The position numbers and the translations under genes are program-made. Positions 29,320 through 38,234 of a stretch of 42,230 nt of DNA are shown here, one piece after another. Source of the DNA: an uncultured Pseudomonadota bacterium (GTDB lineage Bacteria; Pseudomonadota; Gammaproteobacteria; Burkholderiales; Rhodocyclaceae); assembly GCA_946479855.1 (NCBI GenBank), contig CAMLHL010000020.1, forward strand, positions 1-42,230. The letters run 5' to 3'. Within the stretch, counting starts at the first letter, position 1; each line of letters begins with the position of its first letter. Below the pieces are notes generated by a model. The model worked only from the letters and a program-made list of their open reading frames with translations, ran no database searches and had not been told where the DNA came from.

Positions 29320-29387
29320 GATCATTGCCGAGCCTGGCCCCGTTCTTCACGCTTTAGCGTGAAAAGGGTCGCAGCGCTCCTCGGCAG
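29304..29387 (-). ncRNA. S-adenosylhomocysteine (SAH) riboswitch
   Basis: Read on the minus strand, the leader contains GCCGAGGAGCGCTGCGACC, then a variable hairpin (TTCACGCTAAAGCGTGAA), then GGCCAGGCTCGGCAATGATC and AACGGCGCTCGCA. The paired CCGAG/CTCGG stem, the GGAGCGCUGCRACC block and the downstream GGCGCUCRC that pairs with GAGCGC to make the pseudoknot are the conserved elements of SAH riboswitches. These are known upstream of ahcY, metH and metF genes in beta- and gammaproteobacteria. Here it lies between the metH promoter and start, with a terminator as expression platform. It switches metH on when SAH accumulates. Confidence 0.92.
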
Positions 29388-29394
29388 AAAGCGT

Positions 29395-29423
29395 AGTTTA
29401 CCGGTCGCCGCGCCGGCTGCCAA
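29395..29423 (-). promoter_or_regulatory. Sigma-70 promoter of metH
   Basis: On the minus strand TTGGCA (29423-29418) is separated by exactly 17 bp from TAAACT (29400-29395), matching the -35 and -10 consensus at 5 and 4 of 6 positions. Transcription would start near 29388, immediately before the first conserved base of the SAH riboswitch, which strongly supports the assignment. Confidence 0.75.
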
Positions 29424-29494
29424 GTTAAGCGACTGATTTTGCGGAAGACGCCACCCCCTCCCTTGGTTCTGACCCAGAAGGGGGGACGCGGGTT

Positions 29495-31054
29495 TCAGTT
29501 GATTTCGGCCGACCACATGGCGACCGCGTTCCGACCCTGCTGCTTGGCCTGGTACATGGCGCGATCGGCCTTTTTGCGCAGGAGATCCAGATTGTCGCCA
29601 TGCACGGGGTAAATCGAAATCCCGATGCTGCACGATACCGTCATCGAGCCTGCCGTCGTGTCGATCGGCGCCGAAATGGCCCGCAGAATTTTTTCGCCGA
29701 CGCCGGCCGCATCGTCAGCGTTCAGGATATTCGGCAGGAGGATCACGAATTCGTCGCCGCCGTGGCGGGCCACTGTGTCGCCGGCCCTGACGTTGTGCTC
29801 CATGCGCCTGCTGCAGGCCACCAGCACCTGATCGCCCACCTCGTGGCCGTGCTGGTCGTTGATCTCCTTGAAATGGTCGAGATCGACGAGAAGCAGGGCG
29901 AATGAATGGCCATTCCTTTGAGCGGAGCGGGACGCGTGTTCGAAGCGGTCGCTGAAAAGATAGCGGTTCGGCAGTCCGGTCAGCAGGTCGTGGGTGGCCA
30001 GGTAGGCGGAATGTTCGTATTCCCGTGCCGAACGGTCGAGGGCGCGGTAGTGGCGGAGAGTGATCCAGGGCACCAAGACCAGTGCTCCGCAGAGGAAGAT
30101 CACCGTCATCACCATCGAGTAGCTGAGCAAATTGCTCCACTCCATCTGTTGATCAAACGACATGGCCGTGGGCTGCGAGGCGTTGTCGATGTTTATCCGG
30201 CGTGTGAAGCGCGGCAAAAACAGCTGGTCGATCCTGCCGGAGGGCACCGCTTGCTGTTCAAAGAGCAGGCTATCCGGATTGGCGGGTGAGGCGAGGGTCG
30301 CTGTCAGGCGAATCTTTTCGCGATCGTCGTGCCGGCTTGCGGCGGGAAGGAGGGCCTGGGTTTTGATCAGCAGCAGGGCCATCATCGTGTCGCCGAAAAA
30401 GTTCAGCTCGGACGGGGCGACGCTGTCGGGCCGAGTGACCTTCTGGAGCAGGATATAGGCACGCTCCCCCTCGTACAGATCGAAGGCCGGGGAGACGACC
30501 GGCTTGATGCTTTTTTGGGCCAGCGCCATCGACTGCGCCAGATAATCGACCGTTTCCAGGCGCACCCCGTAAATCGCCTGGGCTTCGGGCAACGATGGGT
30601 ACAGGAAGAGAATCGGCCAGGTGTAGGTCTTCCGTTCGTCGTTGCGCAAGCCGTGTCCGCTGATCTCGGAGAAGTCCTTGAGCGAGAAGTCTGCGCGCCA
30701 ACCTTGGCGCAACGATGCCTGCAGCGCCGGTTGATCGGAAAGCCTCACCTGGCGGGCGACCTCGATCATGTAGATGTGGGGATAGGCGGCGGCAGCCGAT
30801 GCGGCGTACTTTTCCGTCGAGGCGGTATCGCTGCGGTCGACCGCCTGCAAAAACGCCGAAAAGCCGGCCAGCACCGCTTCGTTGGTATCCAGCTTGTGCT
30901 TGACGTCACTGGCCAGCGCTCTGGCCTCTTCATCGAAATAGCGTTCCCAGCGGCTTGTTTCGGCCGACATCAGCAGGTGTGCGGCAAAGGCGACAATGCC
31001 TACCCAGGCTGTCAGAAGGAGCCAAAGGGTGGACCGGAATCGATAGTCGGACAT
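29495..31054 (-). CDS. Membrane-bound diguanylate cyclase (CHASE-like sensor and GGDEF)
   Basis: The 519-aa inner-membrane protein is predicted to make cyclic di-GMP from two GTP. An N-terminal membrane helix (about 10-30), a periplasmic domain of about 250 residues resembling CHASE (segments such as EARALASDVKHKLDTNEAVLAGFSAFLQAV and GVRLETVDYLAQSM), and a second helix near 295-320 (VMTVIFLCGALVLVPWI) lead to a GGDEF domain (about 350-515). The active site GGDEF at 432-436 is intact, and the inhibitory RxxD site RAGD (423-426) is at the correct spacing, so product inhibition is expected. There is no EAL domain. The ATG at 31054 opens the first helix. It lies upstream of metH in the same direction but is probably a separate unit. 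Confidence 0.92.
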   Translation of the reverse strand: MSDYRFRSTLWLLLTAWVGIVAFAAHLLMSAETSRWERYFDEEARALASDVKHKLDTNEAVLAGFSAFLQAVDRSDTASTEKYAASAAAAYPHIYMIEVARQVRLSDQPALQASLRQGWRADFSLKDFSEISGHGLRNDERKTYTWPILFLYPSLPEAQAIYGVRLETVDYLAQSMALAQKSIKPVVSPAFDLYEGERAYILLQKVTRPDSVAPSELNFFGDTMMALLLIKTQALLPAASRHDDREKIRLTATLASPANPDSLLFEQQAVPSGRIDQLFLPRFTRRINIDNASQPTAMSFDQQMEWSNLLSYSMVMTVIFLCGALVLVPWITLRHYRALDRSAREYEHSAYLATHDLLTGLPNRYLFSDRFEHASRSAQRNGHSFALLLVDLDHFKEINDQHGHEVGDQVLVACSRRMEHNVRAGDTVARHGGDEFVILLPNILNADDAAGVGEKILRAISAPIDTTAGSMTVSCSIGISIYPVHGDNLDLLRKKADRAMYQAKQQGRNAVAMWSAEIN

Positions 31055-31173
31055 AGCGCAATAGCCTCGCTGTTCCAGAATATCCCGGAACCACGTTGGC
31101 TTGTAAATAGGGCGCCAGGAGCGGGTGCCCCGCCGATGCAAACCGAACCGACTGGCGGGGTCTGTCGGCCTGG

Positions 31174-33183
31174 TCAGGCCAGCGGTTCGCTACGCAGCCA
31201 GACGACGAAACTGGCCCCCTGACCGAGGGCGCTGGTGGCGCTCAGGCGGCCGCCGTAGCGTTCGACCAGATTTTTGCTGACCCACAGGCCGAGGCCGTTG
31301 CCCCCCGGTTTTTTGGCCGTGAAGAAGGGTTCGAACAGCTTGTCGAGATCAGTCTGGCTGATCCCCGGACCGGAATCGCTGATGATGAAGCGGATGCCGA
31401 CCGGCATGTCGGCCTCGTCCCAGTCTTCGACCCCGATCTTCAGCACGCCGCCGTCCGGCATGGCCTGGATGGCATTGACCAGCAGGTTGATCACCACTTG
31501 CTGCAGCTCATTCTTGTTGCAAGTGATCCGCCGGGCCGATTCGAGATGTTGTTCGATGGCGATATTGCCGGTCTTCAGCAGGTGGCGGACGAGGAGCAGG
31601 CAATCCTGGATTAGCTGGCCGGGGTCGACCGGTTCGAGATAGCCGACGTAATCCTGCGGTCGGGCGAATTGCAACAGCTTGGCGACGATCAGCCGGATGC
31701 GGTGCACCTGTTCCTGAATCAGCCGGGTTTCAGGTTCGACCGGCGCCGCCGCCTCGCCGAGGAGGTCGCGCAGGACATCGAGATTGCCCTGGATGACGGC
31801 GATCGGGTTGTTGATCTCGTGCGCGATGCCGGCGGTCAGCTGACCGATGGCGGCCAGTTTCTCGTTCATCACCAGCTGCGACTGGGCGGCCTTGAGATCG
31901 GCCACCGCCTGCTCAAGTGCGGCGGTACGCTCCGCCACCTTGGCATCGAGCGATTCCCCCCAGCGCTTCAGCGAACTGGCCTGGGCCTGCAGCTTTTCCA
32001 GCATGCGGTCGAAATGGGCGGCGACGATGCCCAGTTCATCCTGGCTCTCGACCCTGCCGACCCGGGCGTCGGCCTGGCCCTGTTCGATGGCATGCATCGT
32101 CGCGTGCAGGCGTTCGATCGGCTTGAACACCCGGCGCGCCCAGAGGGTGGCAAAGACGCCGGCCACCAGCATGGCCAGCACAAACAAGCCGACAATGGCA
32201 AAGAATGCCTGACGGCGGGCATCGATGAACGGGCCTTCGAGGAAGCCGACGTAGAGCATGCCGATCCGTTGTCCCTGGCCGTTGAGCAGGGGCTCGTAGG
32301 CGGAGACATACCAGTCGCTGACGACGAAGGCGCGATCCAGCCAGGTTTCCCCCTTACCGAGCACGGCATCATAGACCGCCTGCGAGACGCGGGTGCCGAT
32401 CGCCCGGGTGTCTCCGAACAGGCGGACATTGGTGGCTATCCGCACGTCACCGAGGAACAGCGTCGCCGTGCCGGCGCTGCCGAAGGGCAGGGAGCCCACG
32501 GGATAGACGATGGCGTTCACGCGGTCGATGAAATCGAGATTCTTGTTGAGCAGCACCCCGCCGCTCAGCACGCCGATCAGGCGGCCGTCGGCGCCGTATA
32601 CCGGGGCGGCCGAGTGGATGACCAGCCCGTCGGCTTCGGCGTCGCGCGGATCGGGCCGGGCGTTCGACGTGGCGATGATCGGCGTGCGCGCCCGCTCGGC
32701 CAGCGCCGGGTCGAGCGCCCGCAGCTGCCGGCTGGAGAAAATCTCGGTTTCGGTACGCGCCGAGCCGGCCAGCGCCGCAGCGATGACCGGCCAGACCGCT
32801 GCATCCTTTCGGCTACGGTCGACGTCGAGAAAGTGCAGAAAATCGAGCTTGTATTCCTGTTGCGTCGAATCGAGCAGTTCGGCCAGCGCCATCCCGGGCG
32901 GGTGCGGCGTGCGGCGCAGGGCGCGCGCCAGGCGCTCCGAAGCGGCCAGACTGGCCACCGGGCGGCCGGCGCTGTCGCTGACCCGCTCGAAATAGCCGTG
33001 GGCGACGGCGAGATCGCTGCGCACCTTGGTGGCGAGCAGGCGATTGAAGTAATTGCCGCCCCAGTAGGCCAGCGCGGCGAGCATCAGGGGCAATACCAGG
33101 CCGAGCGGTACCAGCGCCAGCAGGAGCAGGCGCGTGCGAATCGAACGCTGGCGGGGGGGCGTCAGATTCCCCAGGCCTGGCAT
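31174..33183 (-). CDS. Sensor histidine kinase with Cache_3/Cache_2-type periplasmic domain
   Basis: The 669-aa kinase has membrane helices at about 20-42 and 325-350, flanking a large periplasmic domain. Its segments GSLPFGSAGTATLFLGDVRIATNVR and WYVSAYEPLLNGQGQRIGMLYVG are typical of the Cache_3-Cache_2 fusion that binds small organic ligands. HAMP (about 345-400), a coiled coil (about 405-440) and HisKA with His455 in GIAHEINNPIAVIQGN follow, then HATPase with N-box VVINLLVNAIQAMPDGG and GGNGLGLWVSKNLVERYGG. The layout resembles DctB-type kinases. Its start lies inside the end of the sigma-54 regulator gene (22-bp overlap), so the two form a translationally linked pair. Confidence 0.92.
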   Translation of the reverse strand: MPGLGNLTPPRQRSIRTRLLLLALVPLGLVLPLMLAALAYWGGNYFNRLLATKVRSDLAVAHGYFERVSDSAGRPVASLAASERLARALRRTPHPPGMALAELLDSTQQEYKLDFLHFLDVDRSRKDAAVWPVIAAALAGSARTETEIFSSRQLRALDPALAERARTPIIATSNARPDPRDAEADGLVIHSAAPVYGADGRLIGVLSGGVLLNKNLDFIDRVNAIVYPVGSLPFGSAGTATLFLGDVRIATNVRLFGDTRAIGTRVSQAVYDAVLGKGETWLDRAFVVSDWYVSAYEPLLNGQGQRIGMLYVGFLEGPFIDARRQAFFAIVGLFVLAMLVAGVFATLWARRVFKPIERLHATMHAIEQGQADARVGRVESQDELGIVAAHFDRMLEKLQAQASSLKRWGESLDAKVAERTAALEQAVADLKAAQSQLVMNEKLAAIGQLTAGIAHEINNPIAVIQGNLDVLRDLLGEAAAPVEPETRLIQEQVHRIRLIVAKLLQFARPQDYVGYLEPVDPGQLIQDCLLLVRHLLKTGNIAIEQHLESARRITCNKNELQQVVINLLVNAIQAMPDGGVLKIGVEDWDEADMPVGIRFIISDSGPGISQTDLDKLFEPFFTAKKPGGNGLGLWVSKNLVERYGGRLSATSALGQGASFVVWLRSEPLA

Positions 33184-34520
33184 TTCCGGTCCATGGTCTT
33201 GCGCGAGATGCCCAGGCGGCGGCCGGCTTCCGACTTGTTGCCGTCACAGGCGGCGAGCACGGCCAGAATGTGGCGTTTCTCGACCGCCGCCAGCGTCTCG
33301 TCGCCATTCGAGACGGCCTGGATGCCGATGTCCGGTTCGGGGCCGATGTCGAACCAGCCGAGGATCAGCGAACGCTCGACCAGGTTGCGCAGCTCGCGGA
33401 CATTGCCCGGCCAGTCGTAGTCGGCCATCCGGGCGATGGTGCGGGGGTCGAGGACGAGCGGCGGGATGCCGAGGGCCGGCGCCAGCTGGGCCATGAAATG
33501 CGCCACCAGCAGCGGAATATCTTCCGGCCGGTCGCGCAGCGGCGGCAGCGTGACTTCGAGTACCTGCAGCCGGTAATAGAGATCCTGGCGAAAGTGTTGG
33601 GCGGCGACTTCGACCTTCAGGTCGCGGTTGGTGGCGGCGATGACCCGTACGTCGACGGCGATTTCCTGTTCCGAGCCGACCGGTCGGATGCGCTTTTCCT
33701 CCAGCGCGCGCAGCAGTTTGGCCTGGGCGGCGAGCGGCAGTTCGGAAATTTCGTCGAGGAACAGCGTGCCGCCGCGGGCATAGTAGAACAGGCCCTCGCG
33801 GCTCTGCTGGGCGCCGGTGTAGGCGCCCTTGACGTGGCCGAACAACTCGGATTCGATCAGCTCGGCTGAAATGGCAGCGCAATTGACCGGCACAAAGGGA
33901 CCGTCGGCGCGCGGACTCATCCGGTGCAGGGCGCGGGCGGCAACTTCCTTGCCGGTACCGGATTCGCCGCTCAGCAGGATGGTCGCCGGCGTCGGTGCGA
34001 TGCGCTTGAGACGATCGCAGGCTCGGAGCATCAGTTCGGAGTGGCCGACGAGGCCTTCGATGTCGGCGGCGTGGGTGCTGATTTCGCGGCGCAGCACGAA
34101 ATTCTCGCGGGCCAGCCGGGAGCGTTCGAAGCAGCGCTGGATGGCGTTGAGGACGACCGCCAGCGAGAAGGGCTTGAGCAGGAAGTCGGCCGCTCCGGCG
34201 CGCAGGGCATCGATGGCCGTGTCGAGATCGGCGTAGGCGGTCATCAGCACGACATCGCCGGCATAGCCGTCCTGGCGCAGCTCGTGCAGCCAGTCGATGC
34301 CTGAGCAGCCGGGCAGGGCGATGTCGAGGACGATCAGGTCGTAGCGCCGGCGCTCGAACAGGGGGCGTGCCAGCTCGACGCTGCCGGCGCAGTCGGCGAC
34401 GCCGCAGCGGGTGCTTAGAGCCCGTTGCAGAAAACTCTGCATGCCCGGTTCGTCGTCGACGATCAGCACCGAGTACTCCCGCCAGGGGGCTGCCTGGTCG
34501 GCTATCTTTGTCTCTTCCAT
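33162..34520 (-). CDS. Sigma-54-dependent response regulator (NtrC/DctD family)
   Basis: The 452-aa activator has every functional part. The receiver domain has Asp22/Asp23, phospho-acceptor Asp66 and Lys116. The AAA+ domain (about 150-390) has Walker A GESGTGKE (185-192), the sigma-54 contact loop GAYTGA (232-237, a known functional variant of GAFTGA) and Walker [12 protein letters not shown] Fis-type DNA-binding domain (about 410-452) has the helix [18 protein letters not shown]. When phosphorylated by the adjacent Cache kinase it should activate -24/-12 promoters. It is divergent from the PhnD-like transporter operon. The only clear -24/-12 promoter found in the window is that of the formate dehydrogenase at 39750. 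Confidence 0.95.
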   Translation of the reverse strand: MEETKIADQAAPWREYSVLIVDDEPGMQSFLQRALSTRCGVADCAGSVELARPLFERRRYDLIVLDIALPGCSGIDWLHELRQDGYAGDVVLMTAYADLDTAIDALRAGAADFLLKPFSLAVVLNAIQRCFERSRLARENFVLRREISTHAADIEGLVGHSELMLRACDRLKRIAPTPATILLSGESGTGKEVAARALHRMSPRADGPFVPVNCAAISAELIESELFGHVKGAYTGAQQSREGLFYYARGGTLFLDEISELPLAAQAKLLRALEEKRIRPVGSEQEIAVDVRVIAATNRDLKVEVAAQHFRQDLYYRLQVLEVTLPPLRDRPEDIPLLVAHFMAQLAPALGIPPLVLDPRTIARMADYDWPGNVRELRNLVERSLILGWFDIGPEPDIGIQAVSNGDETLAAVEKRHILAVLAACDGNKSEAGRRLGISRKTMDRKCQAWGI

Positions 34521-34807
34521 CGCCTGCCGTTATCCATTGTTTTGCGGCAATTTTCGCATGCCTGACGGCGGCGCGCCTGTGCCCGTTCCATTTGGCTTTC
34601 TGCCTGCCTGTTCCGGGCGGCCGGGGCGCTCTCCCCCGTCATGCGGCCGGGTCGTCTGGCGGCCTCAGGCGCCAAACTGGCTTGGCCCATTCGCGGTTAT
34701 CATGTTGCCTGCGGTCTGCGTACCGCACGAAAAGGTGGCGCCTCGGCGCCTTGTAAACTGCCGTGATATCCGCACGGCGGTGGATGCTGGATAAATCGGA
34801 GTACCTG
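34521..34807. promoter_or_regulatory. Divergent spacer between the sigma-54 regulator and the PhnD-like operon
   Basis: This 287-bp spacer holds no gene. It has several short inverted repeats: GCGGT/ACCGC (34711-34726), nested GGCGCC copies (34736-34750) and GCCGTG/CACGGC (34760-34765 and 34773-34778). The last would lie in the leader about 30 nt before the PhnD-like start. No convincing -24/-12 element and no GGACA-N3-TGTCC site like that at 39650 was found here. TAAACT at 34754-34759 is a weak -10 candidate without a good -35. Confidence 0.4.
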
Positions 34808-35689
34808 ATGAATTTTTCCTCCCTGCGCCGTGCGGCGCTCAAGGGCGCGCTTGCCTGCGCCGCTGCGGTTGCCGTTTCCGCCCCCCTGTCGGCCCTGGCC
34901 GACGAAGCCATTCTGCGCGTTTCGGCCATTCCCGACGAAGCGCCGACCGAGTTGCAACGCAAGTTCGCGCCGCTCGGCAAATATCTCCAGGCACAGACCG
35001 GCATGAAGGTCGTCTTCACCCCGGTTTCCGACTATGCCACCGTCGTCGAATCGCTGGCCACCAGAAAGATTGACCTCGCCTGGCTGGGCGGCTTTACCTT
35101 CGTGCAGGCTCGGATCCGCACCAACGGCACGGCCATTCCTATCGTCCAGCGGGCGGAAGATGCCCGCTTCACCTCCCGGTTCATCACCGCCGACCCCAAC
35201 ATCAAGGGAGTGGCCGACCTCAGGGGCAGGACTTTCGCCTTCGGCGCGCCGTCCTCGACCTCGGGCAGCCTGATGCCGCGCTTTTTCCTGCAGCAGGCCG
35301 GCCTCAATCCGGAAAAGGATTTCAAGAACGTCGCCTATTCCGGCGCCCATGACGCCACCGTCGCCTTCGTCGCCGCCGGCAAGGCGGACGCCGGCGTGTT
35401 GAACGCCTCGGTCTGGGACAAGCTGGTCGAGCAAAAGAAGGTCGATACCGACAAGGTTCGCGTCTTCGCCACGACGCCGCCGTACTTCGACTATAACTGG
35501 ACGGTGCGCGGCGATCTCGACCCGGTCGTCATCAAGAAGTTGACCGACGCCTTCCTCAAGCTCGATCCGGCCAACCCGGAGCACAAGGAAATCCTCGCCC
35601 TGCAACGGGCCGCCAAATTCATTCCGACCCAGAAGGAAAACTACGACGGCATCGAAAAGGCTGCCCAGGCGGCTGGCCTGCTCAAGTGA
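34808..35689 (+). CDS. PhnD-like ABC transporter substrate-binding protein (phosphonate/phosphite or putative selenate type)
   Basis: The 293-aa periplasmic protein has a signal peptide ending near residue 31 ([10 protein letters not shown]). The body shows the PhnD-family type II periplasmic fold: [82 protein letters not shown] and [16 protein letters not shown]. The opening [11 protein letters not shown] and the [10 protein letters not shown] block resemble the subgroup annotated as putative selenate-binding proteins more than classical PhnD, but the ligand is not proven. ATG at 34808 has CGGAG 6-7 nt upstream. Its stop overlaps the start of the ATPase gene (GTGA). The oxyanion is presumably delivered to the fused permease encoded downstream. 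Confidence 0.88.
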   Translation: MNFSSLRRAALKGALACAAAVAVSAPLSALADEAILRVSAIPDEAPTELQRKFAPLGKYLQAQTGMKVVFTPVSDYATVVESLATRKIDLAWLGGFTFVQARIRTNGTAIPIVQRAEDARFTSRFITADPNIKGVADLRGRTFAFGAPSSTSGSLMPRFFLQQAGLNPEKDFKNVAYSGAHDATVAFVAAGKADAGVLNASVWDKLVEQKKVDTDKVRVFATTPPYFDYNWTVRGDLDPVVIKKLTDAFLKLDPANPEHKEILALQRAAKFIPTQKENYDGIEKAAQAAGLLK

Positions 35690-36510
35690 GCCTGGCGCTG
35701 GACGGCGTCGGGCTGACCCACGCCAATGGTTTTACGGCGCTCACGGGCATTACGCTGAGCGCGGAGCAGGGCGAGCGTATCGCCCTGATCGGACCTTCCG
35801 GCGCCGGCAAGACCTCGCTGATTTCGGTCCTCGGCACGGCCTTGGCGCCAACGGCAGGTACGGCGACCGTTCTGGATTTTGGCCAAAATCTCCGGTCGAC
35901 CGTCGCCATCTCCCGATTGCGCGCCCGTATCGGCACCGTCCATCAGGCGCCGCCGATTCCCGGCCGGCAACGGGTGGTGACGGCGGTGCTGGCCGGCAGG
36001 CTGGGCCAGTGGCCGATCTGGAAGTCGCTGGCCTCGCTGCTTTATCCGCTCGATATCGCCGGCGCCCGCGCCGCGCTTGAACGCGTCGATCTGGCCGACA
36101 AGCTGTTCGCCCGCTGCGACCAGTTGTCGGGTGGCCAGTTGCAGCGCGTCGGCATCGCCCGCGTGCTCTACCAGCAACCGGACCTGATTCTCGCCGACGA
36201 GCCGGTGTCGGCGCTCGATCCGGCCCTGGCGCTGACCACCATCCGGGGCCTCATTGCCGACGCCGAGGCGCGCGGCGCGACGCTGGTCGCCAGCCTGCAC
36301 GCGGTCGACCTGGCCATTGGCAATTTCTCGCGCATCGTCGGCGTCAAGGCCGGGCGCATCGCTTTCGACCTGCCCGCCGGCGAGGTCACGGCGCCCTTGC
36401 TGCACGCGCTGTATGCCGCCGAGGATGAGGGATTGCCCGTGCCGGCGCACGAGCCGCACTTTTTGTCGTCAGCCGCCAACGACGCCGCGACCCGCGCCGC
36501 ATGTTGCTGA
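35686..36510 (+). CDS. ABC transporter ATP-binding protein (PhnC-like)
   Basis: The 274-aa ATPase powers the PhnD-like importer. Walker A is GPSGAGKT at 36-43, the Q-loop lies in [19 protein letters not shown], the signature is [15 protein letters not shown] (147-161), Walker B is [13 protein letters not shown] (167-179), and the switch His is in [12 protein letters not shown]. The [17 protein letters not shown] segment is characteristic of phosphonate-type ATPases. GTG at 35686 overlaps the stop of the binding-protein gene, and the 3' end overlaps the permease gene by 10 bp, so the three genes are translationally coupled. Confidence 0.93.
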   Translation: MSLALDGVGLTHANGFTALTGITLSAEQGERIALIGPSGAGKTSLISVLGTALAPTAGTATVLDFGQNLRSTVAISRLRARIGTVHQAPPIPGRQRVVTAVLAGRLGQWPIWKSLASLLYPLDIAGARAALERVDLADKLFARCDQLSGGQLQRVGIARVLYQQPDLILADEPVSALDPALALTTIRGLIADAEARGATLVASLHAVDLAIGNFSRIVGVKAGRIAFDLPAGEVTAPLLHALYAAEDEGLPVPAHEPHFLSSAANDAATRAACC

Positions 36511-38057
36511 ACCCGGCCGAACGCGATCCTGCCGCCCGTTCCCGCCTGCTCGGCGCGCTGGCCATGGTGGCCGTCCTCTGGCCGCTGTTCCGGGCCGCCG
36601 AAGTCAAACCCGGCGCGCTGTTCGACACCGGCAACCTGCGGGTCATCGGCCATTTTCTCGCTGCCTTCCTGCCACCGGAAACAGGGGCGGAATTCCTCGG
36701 CTATCTCGGCCAGGCGACGCTGGAAACGCTGGCCATTGCCACCGCTGGCATGGCGCTGGCCTGCGTCCTTGCCGTGCCGCTGGCCTACCTTGCCAGCGGG
36801 GCCGGCCGCGAGCGCCCCACGCTGAATCCCTTGAGCCGCAGCCTGCTCACCATCCTGCGCGGCATTCCCGAACTGGTCTGGGCGCTCGTTTTCGTCCGCG
36901 TCTTCGGCCTCGGGCCGGCGGCCGGCGTGCTGGCCCTCGGGCTGACCTACGGCGGCATGCTGGCCAAGGTCTATGCCGAAATCCTCGAATCGGTCGATGC
37001 CGTACCGGCGCGCGCCCTGCGCCATCAGGGCGCCAGCCGGCCGCTGGCCATCCTCTACGGCCTGCTGCCGCAGGCGTCGAGGGAACTCGCTTCGTACACC
37101 GTTTACCGCTGGGAATGCGCCATCCGGGCCTCGGTCGTCATGGGCTTTGTCGGCGCCGGCGGCCTCGGCCAGCTGATGGACCAGGCGATGAAGATGCTCA
37201 ATGGCGGCGAAGCGGCTTCCATCCTGCTCACTTTCATGGTCCTGGTGTTCGCTGCCGACGGCCTGTCCGGCTGGCTGCGGCGGGCGCTCGACGTGCCGCC
37301 GGCCGCTCGTGCCTCGCCGCTCGGTTGGCGCAGCCTGCTGGTCGGCTCGGCCATTATCGCCGGTATCGTGGCCAGCTTCCGGGGGCTGGAAATCGGTTTC
37401 GGGGCGCTGTTCACCGCAGAGGCCGGCCGTTCCATCGGCGACTTCGTCACGGGTTTCTTCCCGCCCGATCTGACCGCCGACTGGCTGGCCAGGGTAGCCA
37501 GGGGCGTCTGGGAAACGCTGGCCATCTCGGTGGTCGGCACGCTGCTCGCCGCCATTGCCGGACTGCTGCTGGCCTTGCCGAAATGGCGCTCGCCGTTCAG
37601 CTTCATTCTCAACACCCTGCGTTCGGTGCCGGAACTGGTCTGGGCGACGATGACCGCGCTCGCCGTCGGCCTCGGGCCCTTTGCCGGAGCGCTGGCGCTG
37701 GCCCTGCATACTGCCGGCGTCCTCGGCCGGCTCTATGCCGAAGCCCTCGACAACGCGCCGCCGGCGCCCGGCAATGCCCTGCGGCTGGCCGGCGCCGGCG
37801 GCGGCCCGGCCTTCCTCTACGGCACCCTGCCCGGGGCCGCGCCGCAGTTGATCGCCTACACGCTGTACCGCTGGGAAATGAACATCCGCATGGCCGCCAT
37901 CCTCGGCTTCGTCGGGGCCGGGGGGCTGGGCCAGCTGCTCTATTTCGAGCTCTCGCTTTTCCACCACGCGCAGGCGTCGACCGTAATCATCGCCATGCTG
38001 CTGCTGTCGATCGCCGTCGACCAGGGCAGTGCCTGGCTGCGCCGGCATCTGCAGTGA
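36501..38057 (+). CDS. Fused double permease of a PhnE-type ABC importer
   Basis: The 518-aa inner-membrane protein consists of two homologous PhnE/BPD permease halves. The first (about 1-255) has [22 protein letters not shown] and [27 protein letters not shown]. The second (about 265-518) has [22 protein letters not shown] and [27 protein letters not shown]. Each half carries its own EAA-like coupling segment ending in [11 protein letters not shown]. Most relatives use two separate PhnE proteins or a PhnE homodimer, so this fusion makes a single-chain pore. It completes the importer with the binding protein and ATPase. A hairpin follows at 38068. Confidence 0.92.
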   Translation: MLLNPAERDPAARSRLLGALAMVAVLWPLFRAAEVKPGALFDTGNLRVIGHFLAAFLPPETGAEFLGYLGQATLETLAIATAGMALACVLAVPLAYLASGAGRERPTLNPLSRSLLTILRGIPELVWALVFVRVFGLGPAAGVLALGLTYGGMLAKVYAEILESVDAVPARALRHQGASRPLAILYGLLPQASRELASYTVYRWECAIRASVVMGFVGAGGLGQLMDQAMKMLNGGEAASILLTFMVLVFAADGLSGWLRRALDVPPAARASPLGWRSLLVGSAIIAGIVASFRGLEIGFGALFTAEAGRSIGDFVTGFFPPDLTADWLARVARGVWETLAISVVGTLLAAIAGLLLALPKWRSPFSFILNTLRSVPELVWATMTALAVGLGPFAGALALALHTAGVLGRLYAEALDNAPPAPGNALRLAGAGGGPAFLYGTLPGAAPQLIAYTLYRWEMNIRMAAILGFVGAGGLGQLLYFELSLFHHAQASTVIIAMLLLSIAVDQGSAWLRRHLQ

Positions 38058-38067
38058 ACGGGCAAAG

Positions 38068-38092
38068 CGCCGGCCGGGAATGAATGCCGGCG
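38068..38092 (+). terminator. Candidate hairpin terminator after the permease gene
   Basis: Arms CGCCGGC (38068-38074) and GCCGGCG (38086-38092) enclose an 11-nt loop. There is no U-tract, so termination is uncertain. Confidence 0.4.
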
Positions 38093-38141
38093 GGGCGGCT
38101 TTCGGGCGAACCTTGCGTCAGATTTCCGGTCTCTGTTCATC

Positions 38142-38234
38142 ATGGCTTTCGGGGAGCGATTCCCAGTCGGCATGGAGGAGAACGGCATGGTCAGTGTTCG
38201 GATCGGATTTGACCCGCGGCGGGGTGCCACATGA
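38142..38234 (+). CDS. Possible 30-codon leader ORF upstream of the beta-propeller gene
   Basis: An ATG at 38142 opens a 30-codon frame (MAFGERFPVGMEENGMVSVR...GAT) whose TGA overlaps the ATG of the next gene (ATGA at 38231-38234), an arrangement typical of translational coupling. A second in-frame ATG at 38172 would give 20 codons. Neither start has a strong ribosome-binding site and no family is recognised, so it may be chance. Confidence 0.25.
   Translation: MAFGERFPVGMEENGMVSVRIGFDPRRGAT

Noticed and set aside
34521..34807. Sigma-54 promoter for the PhnD-like operon, suggested by the divergent sigma-54 regulator
   Set aside because: I searched the spacer for GG-N10-GC with TGGC and TTGC flanks and found only poor matches such as GGTGGCGCCTCGGC.
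36168..38048. Long minus-strand open frame opposite the fused permease
   Set aside because: Gly/Arg/Gln-rich translation without motifs; the plus-strand permease explains the region fully.
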